From positions 455,010,980-455,074,979 of the forward strand of contig NC_085137.1 of NCBI RefSeq assembly GCF_035046485.1: DNA of 64,000 nt, given 5' to 3'. The stretch's first letter is position 1. Each line of letters begins with the position of its first letter. This document shows positions 51,261 to 61,250 of this stretch, piece by piece. Both the position numbers and the translations under genes were made by a program. Under the pieces are notes generated by a model, which was not told where the DNA came from, did no database searches, and saw only the letters and a program-made list of their open reading frames with translations. The stretch comes from Aedes albopictus. Its lineage: Eukaryota > Arthropoda > Insecta > Diptera > Culicidae.

Positions 51261-51470
51261 ACAAGCTTTTACAGGAGGATGAAGTTGGGTAAGGTTTCTT
51301 GTGGCACAATTATAAAGCCTTGTCTGGAATAAAACAAAACGGGCTATTTTCTATGCTATTTATATATAGCAGTGTAGCTGAGGACATTTTCGGGACCAGT
51401 GGATACGGTGATCGGGAGTTCGATTCTAAGTAGCGGCAAGTACTTTAATTATTCAATTTTTAAAGCGATA

Positions 51471-52802
51471 GAGTAATGCGGGGCAAAAGTTCGCACCTAA
51501 CAGACTTCACAAAATAGCTATTAAACGAAAAGAAAATAATATCGTTTTTCTTCGTTAAACGGGTCCCTATCATGTTGCCTTCAAAACGTAGTACTAGATT
51601 TTTTCGCGTTCTTTTCGTAGTTTCAGTAATACAATTTTTAATGCAGGTACTCCAATGCGAACTTTTGCCCCATAGTGGGGGCAAAAGTTCGCATTATGCG
51701 GGGCAAAAGTTCGCACGTTAAATAGCATAGTTTATTGGTGTGATGTTCATTTATTTCATGGTAATTCATGTTCGTCCTTTCACTTTAGCCGTGAAATCTG
51801 TTTCTTTCTGTTCTTAGCTTTACGGCCCAACTGGAATACTACCTGGTGTTCAGCTTTGGAATACATTGTATTTTATGAAGACTTCCACAACTACTAACAA
51901 GAAGCTGTCCTTTCCTGCATAACTGAAGTTATCAAAATACATTGTGGGGTAATCATAGAGATACGTGTTGCACAAAATACATTGAAAAAAATCAAATATG
52001 CTGCAAAACTATTGAACGGGACCGTAATCGAATCTTATCCCCGTCAGTATGGTGATGAATTATAACTGTGAATTTACAAACTAAGCTATGAAAGACCCCG
52101 GTAAAGTAGAAGAACATAACATGACCTTCAGAAACATACGATAAGACACGACGAGGATGACGAGGAAAATGTTTTAAAATGTTTTTTTAGCCATTTTTTA
52201 TTTCTTGATTTAAATGGGTGAACATAATGTTTTCCTTACAATGGATCTTCTTACAAAACAAAGTTGAAACCCTCTGCCAGAACAATTTCATGGTACATAC
52301 TACACATATTATACACATATAGTAGTTTCTATACGAAACCATCATTACTGCAAAGATTCTGTAATTTTATTGATGTACTAGATTCAGAAAACTAGTGCGA
52401 ACTTTTGCCCCACAGCTACTGCGAACTTTTGCCCCACCATCAAGGTTTTAACAATGTCCCTTTCTGCAAGAAGCACTAGTAGTTTATTGTTTATATGAGT
52501 GTACCTCTTGAACTACTGTGGAATAACGATTCTCCGACATCAAGAGATTTTGAGATTCTTCTTCTTCCTGTTACTACAAATTCTTATTCCAAAAAGCCCA
52601 AAAAATCTATCAAAACACCTAGAAACACATTTTTTCGCATAACTCTGTCACACCACAACGAAATCCTTCCAATTTTTGTTGACGAGTAACTGGCCTGATT
52701 ATGTGTCGAACCCATGCAAATTTGTTTGGGTTCTTAACTCGTGTTCAGAAAAAGACCCACTGCGAACTTTTGCCCCGTGCGAACTTTTGCCCCGCATTAC
52801 TC
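51471..52802. mobile_element. 1332-bp TA-flanked element with repeated GCGGGGCAAAAGTTCGCA
   Basis: The terminal repeat GAGTAATGCGGGGCAAAAGT is perfect at the two ends and TA flanks both (51469-51470, 52803-52804). The core GGGGCAAAAGTTCGCA recurs eight times: near 51481, 51656 (complement), 51677 and 51700 on the left; near 52398, 52420, 52760 and 52779 (all complements) on the right. There is no transposase. The spacing suggests multiple transposase binding sites at each end. Confidence 0.85.
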
Positions 52803-52954
52803 TATTTCCAGTTCCACATGTATTTCGTCACGGTATCCATAACCTAATTATATTTAATCGATTAATTTGTGGATGCCGTATAACTATTAAATAACAACTG
52901 TTAAAAGGCTGAAAAAGCACCTTCTCAAAATGTTATTCAGTTAGTGGTTACATA

Positions 52955-53839
52955 CAGGGGATACAGGCGATAATTTTCTCTTTTAAAAAATGTTCAACTT
53001 GCTGGAACTTTTCGAAGAGGGCATTCAATATTCTCAAAATTTTACTGGTAATTCATCAACTAGTTATGTATCAGTGGTTCAAATTTGGAAAAGATCGGGC
53101 CATTCTACACGAAGTTATAAAGATTCAAGAAAAAGGTATAATTATCCGATAACCAACTTGAGCCGTTATATCTCCGGATTCAATGAACCGAATGCAATGA
53201 AATTTTGATCATTTATGACTAATATAATGAACTTTGAAAATCAGTTTACTTTATTTTAAATTATTAATAAGAAAAAAGTTATGATTTAATTTATTCTATG
53301 TTTTTTTTAGTAAATTTATCTATTTTTCATATGCATCCCATTACTTTTTCAATTTATTGCCGGCTATTTAGTTGCTTTCCTTTGAAACATCAATATATTC
53401 AAGTCAATTAGAGGGAATTTAAATGAACTATAATTACTACCTCGAATTTTGAAATGATGATGAAGTTTTGGATAAATTGGTGTTTTATTAGAAAAATAAT
53501 CTAATCGTTATAATTTTCTTTCGTGTAAAATTTTTTAAGTTTAGTCAAAAGTTTTCAATAGCTCATTATATAAGTCATAAATGATCAAAATTTTATTACA
53601 TTCGGTTCATTGAATCCGGAGATATAACAGCAGCTCAAAGTTGGTTATCGGATAATTATACCTTTTTCTAGACCCTTTAGAATTTCGTGTAGAATGGCAC
53701 GATCTTTTCCAAATTTTTACCACTGATACACAACTAGTTGATGAACTTACAGTAAAAATTTGAGAATATTTGATGCTCTTTTAGAAAAGTTACAGCTAGT
53801 TGAATATTTTTTGAAAAGTGAATATTTTACCTGTCCCAG
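52955..53839. mobile_element. Fold-back element of 885 bp
   Basis: Arms of about 250 bp pair (for example TCAACTAGTTATGTATCAGTGG with its complement near 53725, and GGTTCATTGAATCCGGAGAT at 53611 with 53175). The spacer of about 340 bp is very AT-rich. The 72-codon ORF in the left arm is not conserved in the right arm. Confidence 0.8.
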
Positions 53840-54092
53840 TTATTTTGAGTATCCTCTGTAGAAGCCGAGAAAAGAGCTATGACTTGGTGGCATAGAAGCT
53901 ACTCGCACAGCATACACATGTGGATTAAGTTCGCCAGATTCATTGGTATAGGGCTTGCATAGAAGCTTCCGTCTATATGTACAACACTGTAACTCAGAAT
54001 CAAGCCGTATTGAGGACGCTTTGTTGACGTTTACATTCACAATAAATGTTAGTTGGGTTATTCATTTAGTTTTTAGTGCAATTGATACCGTA
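53840..54092. other. Unassigned sequence
   Basis: Short gap between two elements; nothing recognised. Confidence 0.3.
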
Positions 54093-55187
54093 GGAGGTTG
54101 TGGGGCAAGATGGCCACCCTGTCTTTTAAGCATTAATTCGCAACACAAAAATATTGTCTGCATGGGTTGTGATTATAAACAATGTTTTATGTTTGTAATG
54201 TGCGAAAAAGCTAATATTAGTTAGAAAAATCTGCTATAAAATAGTGTTTGAAGTTTGAGTGTTCAAAAACAGTGTTTTCTTATAGTATCAAGTCATCTGA
54301 TTTTAAGGATTAGTAATGAAATAACATCGTTTTAAAAATTATTTTTGATTTTTAATGGTGTCTATATGTGACTGTTGTTCAGCCTCGACAATAAAATTTC
54401 AATGTTTTAAATTAATTATGCCATATAAAAAATGATAAACATATCGTAATCATTTGGGGCAAGATGGCCACCTGTGGTAAGGCCTATGTCGCCATCCAAA
54501 AATCAATCTAAAGCAGCCTTAAAACTGTTATTGATGTTTAGAGATATTGCAAAACCACAGAAAATTGCTTCTCATATTAGTTGAACCTGTTAAAATTAAT
54601 TACGATGGAGATGATACCTCAGAAATACTTTGAAGTTATTTGCTGTTGAACGGTCATTGGTTTCATTGAATATTTTGGCACAGGGATGGAAAATCGTAGC
54701 TAAAACCGCTATAAGGGTTCGTTACAAGACGTTGAATTACAGTATAATGCATGAAAGAGTAGTAATGTATCTAAATCGTTTCGAGAAAAACAAGTTTGCT
54801 GAAAAAATAGACCAAATTATAGAACATTTCCAAATAAATTTCTCTCAATTTTATTTCAAACATTATCATAAAGAAAATGGTGGCAAATACCACACCATCT
54901 GTAGGCAAAGCGTTGCGGATGATTCGACCTTGGTTTATTGAACGTTGCTTAGGGATTAAAACATACTAATTGTAAAAATTTAGCTCTGTGGCCGTCTTGC
55001 CCCGATGGGGTGGCCATCTTGCCCCATATGGCAAAAATTCTATGTCGAAAGTAACATTTTTCAAATGTTAATAAGATATAAAAGACATGAAACAAAGGGA
55101 ATGAGTGTTAAATAGCCATATTCTAATTAAAGTATATGCTCCCAAGGCGCCTAAGCTTAAGGGTGGCCATCTTGCCCCACAACCCCC
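54093..55187. mobile_element. 1095-bp TA-flanked element with repeated GGGGCAAGATGGCCACC
   Basis: Ends are GGAGGTTGTGGGGCAAGATG and, read from the right, GGGGGTTGTGGGGCAAGATG. TA flanks both (54091-54092, 55188-55189). The core motif recurs near 54456, 54990, 55012 and 55160. A 103-codon ORF on the + strand (54630-54941, MKLFAVERSLVSLNILAQGW...) lies inside; I recognise no domain and it is too short for a transposase. Confidence 0.85.
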
Positions 55188-55189
55188 TA

Positions 55190-55624
55190 TATCAGATCAA
55201 TCACGAAGGATCAACCAATGACATTCTACAATCAGTCTAAGGTATTATGCGTTGTGCGAAAATTTGTACGCGCAAGCGCCCATACATCTCCGCCTGTAAG
55301 AAAAATCATTTCGGTGTTTTCGGCGCAGTATTCCTTGGCCAATTAGCGCACTTATTGTAGAAGACACCATAACGATTAAACATACCAGCGGTCTATTAGC
55401 GATTTTGCACCTTTTTCGCTCTCTATTTTCTTGTAACGGGTAATAAGCTAAGTAATAAAGAGTGAGATGTAAATAGTGAGGAATGAGCAGTGAATAATGA
55501 AGAGTAAAGTTTCCCGCACAATGGGAAAACTGTAAAAAAAAAACGCAAACCTCTACAGAACAGACGCAATTGTTGTTCCATGCTTGAGAAGTGAGCAGTG
55601 CGTAACAGTGAGGCGTGGGAAGTA
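55190..55624. other. Unassigned sequence
   Basis: Contains a 132-codon - strand ORF (55245-55643) that runs into the next element and has no recognisable domain. The part near 55440-55500 repeats GAGTGA/GAATGA strings. Not supported as a gene. Confidence 0.35.
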
Positions 55625-56811
55625 GGCCTGTCCAACTTTTCAAAAATGTTCTCTGATTCTTAAGTCCACCCCCATATTTTGATTGGCATCCTAAAAGAAG
55701 TAACTGGTCAAAATTTCAGCCAAATCCATTAAAATTAAGAGGAGCATCAAATCAATTTTGTGTTTTTTGACTATTTTTGAACTTCAAAAAATCATAACTG
55801 TACTAAAACATGTCAAAACTTAATTCTTTTGGCAGAAATTGAAAGCTATACTTGTTTGCTACAGCTTCTCCGAACAACGTGAACCAATAAAATTGAAGGA
55901 AACATGTGTAATTATCATATTCGTGATCAGAAAAACCTTAAAAAGTTGATTTTTTAATAGATTTTGTTGTGGAACACCCTAATATCCGTAATAAGTTGGA
56001 TATTTTAAAACGGCATCACATTCTCTCATGTTTTATGGTTATTTGCTTCTTTGACATCAATGCTATAGGAATTGAGCAAAAATTATTAAAATTCGGGAAA
56101 GCCAAAGACGTCCCAAAAACTAGCCTTTTGGAGGCAATCACGCTGTGGCGCGAAATTGTACTGAACGTAGTAGCTTTGCTTCCTTGTAGTTTGCCTTGGC
56201 TACCCCCTACCACGGGTGATAACAAACAAGCGTGATGACAGGTGTTGGCTATCATATCATTGCTGACGCGATGCCACTTTTTGCGCGCCAAAGCGTGATT
56301 GCACCCGAAAAGCTAGTTTTTAGGCCACATTTGGCTATCACAAATTTTAGTAATTTTTGCTCAACTCCTACAGCATTGGTGTCAAAGAAGCAAATAACCA
56401 TAAAACATTGAAGAATATGATGCCGTTTTGAAAAATCCAACTTATTACGTATATTAGGGTGTTCCAGAACGAAATCTATCAAAAAATCAACATTTCAAGG
56501 TTTTTCTGATTACAAATGTGATAATTACACATGTTTCCTTCAATTTTATTGGCACACGTTGTTCGGAGAAGTTGTAACAAACAAAAATAGCTTTCAATTT
56601 CTGCCGAAAGAATTAAGTTTTGATAAGTTTTAGAGTAATTATGATTTTTTGAAGTTCAAAAATAATCGAAAAACACAAAATTGATTTGATGCACCTCTTA
56701 ATTTCAATGGATTTGGCTGAAATTTTGACCAGTTACTTTTTTTAGGATGCCAATCAAAATATGGGGGTGGACTTGAGAATCAGAGAACATTTTTGATAAG
56801 CTGGACAGGCC
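55625..56811. mobile_element. 1187-bp TA-flanked fold-back element
   Basis: Arms of about 530 bp start GGCCTGTCCAACTTTTCAAA and pair nearly throughout (AATTTCAGCCAAATCCATT; GGCATCACATTCTC; CAATCACGCTGTGGCGCG), leaving a spacer of only about 110 bp. TA is present at both ends (55623-55624, 56812-56813). Internal ORFs are arm translations. Confidence 0.85.
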
Positions 56812-56846
56812 TAGTGGGAAGTCATCATTGAGGACTTAAGAGACAC

Positions 56847-57300
56847 ATTCTAACGTGACGTTACAACGTTTTGACGCATTCGTAGTCAGATTTTCCACTA
56901 TAACTCATGAAAACGAGCGTAAACCTCGAAATATTTTTTTCATATTCGGATTCCTTGTAAAATTTCTGATATATTAGACCTATTGAACATTTAGTTTTCA
57001 TTAGAAAAACGTGTTCAAAATTCGTATTTGTAGAGTGACGTTACAACGCGCTATAATCCGACCCTCTCTAACGCGCTACCAACATCTTAAAATATCTGCT
57101 CGGATTTTTATAATATTCTGAATTATTTTTCTCCCATTTTTTTTGGTTTGTTGTTCAATTCAATGGAATAAAACATTTAAATTTCGGAATTGTTTTTGGA
57201 TTATCGACTTTTACATTTCGTGACGTTACAACGCCCGTTCAGTTTCAAACAGGATTCTGCTCGCGTTGTAACGTCACGAAAATGCACATCATGTTAGAAT
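56847..57300. mobile_element. Element with repeated GTGACGTTACAACG
   Basis: The motif GTGACGTTACAACG occurs at about 56855, 57036 and 57222 on the + strand and in complement at 57262. ATTCTAAC at 56847 and its complement at 57293 mark probable ends. Same layout as the TA-flanked elements with repeated end motifs, but the termini are less certain. Confidence 0.55.
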
Positions 57301-57645
57301 CAGAATAATCAGCCAAATTTACCCGAATTTGGGAATATATCATTGCATTATCTTCATTGCTTCAAGGGGAACTTTATTCTATTGAAAATCCGTTTTGTGA
57401 TAAATGGCTCGGGGGCCAAGTTATTGCTATCAATAGTATGAATACTCCTTCATGAAGGTTAATGGCACCGGAACCCATCTTCGGTTTAGTATCACCCATA
57501 TTCTTCTAGTTTTGTTCCAAAGACTAGCGCGCTGAGATCCATTATTTTGCACTGCCAGATATTTAAATTTTTCAGCATAAAACTCATCACGCCTTCGAAT
57601 TAAACATTTTTTCAATGATTTATGCAATGTCATTGATTCAATTAA
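57301..57645. other. Unassigned sequence
   Basis: A 67-codon - strand ORF has no recognisable domain. Nothing else seen. Confidence 0.3.
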
Positions 57646-57761
57646 CCCTAAAAGGGATACCTGGGGTCCATTGGACCCCAGGCGCCTTTCAGAGCTCGTC
57701 TTTGATGTAACACACTCAGCGAGGTGACGAAACTGAGGCCATGAAGGTATCCCTTTTAGGG
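57646..57761. mobile_element. piggyBac-type MITE, 116 bp
   Basis: The terminal repeat CCCTAAAAGGGATACC is perfect at both ends and TTAA flanks both sides (57642-57645, 57762-57765). TTAA duplication with a CCCT start is diagnostic of piggyBac-mobilised elements. Confidence 0.88.
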
Positions 57762-58600
57762 TTAAAAACGCTTTAAGATGTGCGAGCAGTTATTGAAACA
57801 AAGACATACCTGAGGATCTGCATACCACTTAGGGGCAGCAATTTATGTGATTCCAGATACAAATAGACCTAATTCTGACAAAAAATCCATCCTATAGGTA
57901 TATGTCAGAGTCATAATTACTTAGAGAGTTAGTGTCTTTGGTAAAGTTGTTTGATAAGCCAAAAACTTACAGCTGATTTACTATTGGATGTGAGATTCAG
58001 ACACACTGGGCGACGCTAATTAAAAGTTTTTTTTGGCAAAATCTTTGGGTATACTTTATAAGAAGATACAGCATGTTGAATATTTTTTGAATAAATATAA
58101 AGTGCATGGTTTTTCAAAATTTCAACTACCACTAGTCAGTTAGAAACTTGAACCAAACGGCTTTTAAACTGAAAATTCTTGGCAAGATAAAAAACATTTC
58201 CAAAGACATCAACATTCTAAAAGTCTAAAGTCTAAGTAATTAGAGTCCTGAGATATATGAGTTTCAATTTCGTAGGTGTTACGTCTGTTTGTCGATGATT
58301 CTTAGTATATCAAAAATAGATGTAACACTGACGTAATATCCATCCCATATATTTCAAGATCCTAACTATCTAGACAGTTGGTGTCCTCGACAAAATTATT
58401 TGGCTGGTCAAGAACTTTCAATTGATGGGCCGTATGATTTCAAATCCTTCCACTAGGAAGCGCTAGAGGGCATACACATTTTTAGTTTTTCTTATCTCAG
58501 GATCGTGATTAATTGGGAAGATGGTTGCTTCATTAAAGTTGTTTGTTTGATCAAGGACTTTCAGTTTAATAGCCGTATTATATTAATTTCTGCCACACAG
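57762..58600. repeat. Diverged repeat units with a TTCGGCAAAGTTGTTTG-like motif
   Basis: Three loosely similar blocks of about 150-300 bp each carry a GTGTCTTTGGTAAAGTTG-type motif (57932, 58383, 58528), followed by a GGCCGTAT or similar string and a 'GATATAT/TAGAG' segment. No ORF. It may be degraded relatives of the next element. Confidence 0.45.
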
Positions 58601-61073
58601 TGCACTAAGGGCCAGAATCGCAATCTAGCGGAACAAAATTAATTACTCCAAAACGAAGCATTTCCGACACATGGTATCTTCGACAAAGTTGCTTGACATC
58701 AGCAGGGGCATCTATTGCTAACAGGGATTGGCGGCATGCACCGTGCGGTGCGAAAAAAGCGTGTGCTTCACACAATCGCAAGTGCTCGTCTCCCGTTTTG
58801 CCGAGAGACAAGAGACGTATGAGTGAGAGCTTTCGTAATTGTGCGAGAGACAATCGCAGCACTAGCTCTACGGCGCAGGGAGTAATGCACGGTGCTTGGG
58901 ACTGCGCTTGTCTCCGAACAGAAAAAATCAATTAATAAATTAATTGAAGAGTTTGTGTTTTCGGCAAAGTTGTTAAGCTTGTCAAGGGTTGACAAGTGAT
59001 GGGTCGTTTGATTCGAAATTTTGGAAACATGCGTAGTATCAAGCCAAGTGAAAAGCACGGAGACAAGCACCGAGAGAGTGCAGCGTGAGAGACAGGGGAG
59101 CTCCAGCGCGCGGCAAAGCAAACGAGCAACACACAACCGATTGCGCGTACTCGTCTCCTTCTAGTTTGTTGTGCTGTCTCGTAGCAGAGTGTGTGGCACG
59201 CAAAGAGTTTTGAGTCGCACCCTATCCCTGATTGCTAAGAACGTAGTAGTTCGCAACTCGTCCGCATAGGTGGCGCCACCATCTAACTTCTTTGTTTTAC
59301 GTTCTAGAGATTTGGCGTCTTCGGCAAAGTTGTTTATTTTGGCAAAATAAACAACTCTTTCTCAGACGTCAAAATTCCATAGCCTACTGTTTTCGAGTTA
59401 TTTTAAAAATAAAATACATTCAATGAAAAACCAGTTTTTTAAGCTTATTTTGACATTTTTGCTAGAAACCATGTGAGTTTAAATTTTTTCCCAATGCAAA
59501 TATGTCGAACCAAACACATTCTATGGAAATATATTCAATATTATCATTAAAAATTTGTAATTAAAATATAAATTCGAAAAAATAGTGTGAATTTCAAGCC
59601 TTAATATCTCACAAAGCGCAAAAAATCGCAACTTCAAATTTTCAGAAAATACGAAGCAATACTAGGTGAACATACTGTCAAAAATTTGGAGAGGTATTTT
59701 TTGGTGTTTTTGAGATAATAGCTTTTTAGTAACACCATAAATATAAGTAGTGCCAGTGTGTAACTTTTTACTGTTACACATTAGAGAGTTTATGTCTTCG
59801 AGAAAGTTGTTCATTTTGACTAAATAAACAACTGTTTCTTAGACGTCAAAAATCCACGGCCTACTGTTTTCGAGTTATTGTGTATTAATCAGATTTTATT
59901 GATAAAATTTGTCAATAAAACACATTTTGATGCAATAGTATGAACGATTTTTTATTGTTTTTGATTTTACGATACATAGTAGGTCAGTAGGAAAATGTCA
60001 GTTTCGTGGAACTCCAGTTTCACAATCTCTAGAGATTGATCAACGTCCTTTCCATCCAGGAACAAATCCACGAGCTCTCAGCAAGATATTTCGCGCTCTA
60101 AAATTTAAAATGATTGACAAAAAAGGGTAAGCTTAAAACATTTGGAAAATAATATGCAAAAAATTAAAAGTTACCTTGAGCCATGCTGACAATAGTATAC
60201 TGACATTTTCATGACCTACTATGTATCGTAAAAATTAAAACAATAAAAAATAGTTCATACTATTGCATCAAAATGTGTTTTATTGACAAATTTTATCAAT
60301 AAAACCTAGTTTATATACAATAATTCGAAAACAGTAGGCCGTGGAATTTTGACGTCTAAGAAACAGTTATTTAGTTAGTCAAAATGAACAACTTTCTCGA
60401 AGACATAAACTCTCTAATGTGCAACAGTAAAAAGTTACACGCTGGCACTACTTATATTTATGGTGTTACTAAAAAGCTATTATCTCAAAAACACCAAAAA
60501 ATACCTCTCCAAATTTTTGACAGTATGTTCACCTAGTATTGCTTCGTATTTGCTGAAAATTTGAAGTTGCGATTTTTTGCGCTTTGTGAGATATTAAGGC
60601 TTGAAATTCACACTATTTTTTCGAATTTGTATTTTAATTTCAAATTTTTAATGATAATATTGAATATATTTCCATAGAATGTGTTTGGTTTGACATATTT
60701 GCATTGGGAAAAAAATTAAACTCACATGGTTTCTAGTAAAAATGTCAAAATAAGCTTAAAAAACTGTTTTTTCATTGAATGTATTTTATTTTTAAAATAA
60801 CTCGAAAACAGTAGGCTGTGGAATTTTGACGTCTGAGAAAGAGTTGTTTATTTTGCCAAAATAAACAACTTTGCCGAAGACGCCAAGTCTCTAGGACGTA
60901 AAACAAAGAAGTTAGATGGTGGCGCCACCTATGTGGACGATTTGCGAACTACTACGCAATAGATGCCCCTACTGATGTCAAGCAACTTTGTCGAAGATAC
61001 CATGTGCCGGAAATGCTTTGTTTTGGAGTAATTAATTTTGTTCCGCTAGATTGCGATTCTGGCCCTTAGTGCA
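58601..61073. mobile_element. Giant fold-back element, about 2.47 kb
   Basis: Left arm 58601-60002 (interrupted by a 509-bp hAT-like insertion) and right arm about 60190-61073 pair over nearly 890 bp. Outer ends are TGCACTAAGGGCCAGAATCG and its complement. Inner blocks include CTCACATGGTTTCTAG, GAAAACAGTAGGC.GTGGAAT and TTACACGCTGGCACTACTT. The spacer is about 190 bp. No long ORF. Arms differ at a few percent of positions. Confidence 0.88.
58722..59230. mobile_element. hAT-like MITE inside the giant palindrome
   Basis: The element starts CAGGGATTGG and ends CCTATCCCTG (7-bp perfect end repeat, then imperfect). The 8-bp duplication ATTGCTAA flanks it exactly (58714-58721, 59231-59238). The uninterrupted right arm of the palindrome is the natural empty site. 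Overlapping ORFs of up to 122 codons on both strands have no recognisable domain. Confidence 0.85.
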
Positions 61074-61250
61074 GTGGTGATACATAGTTGCACATTTTTA
61101 AAAGCTTGCCGATTTTATTAATTACCCTAAACACATTCAACATGCCGGAACTTTTTATAACATATATCAAAAATTCTCAAATTTTGACTGATAGTTCCTC
61201 ATCTTGTTGTCTGTAATTTCTACAATTTTGGACTTGATTGGTTAGCTCCA
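61074..61250. other. Unassigned AT-rich gap
   Basis: Nothing recognised. Confidence 0.3.

Noticed and set aside
51478..52799. CRISPR-like spaced repeats
   Set aside because: The motif occurs in both orientations with irregular spacing inside a TA-flanked transposon of a eukaryote.
55969..56482. 88- and 76-codon ORFs on opposite strands with similar sequence
   Set aside because: They are the two arms of one fold-back element read outward, not two genes.
58605..59136. 108- and 122-codon ORFs
   Set aside because: They cross the boundary of the hAT-like insertion or lie within it, and have no domain.
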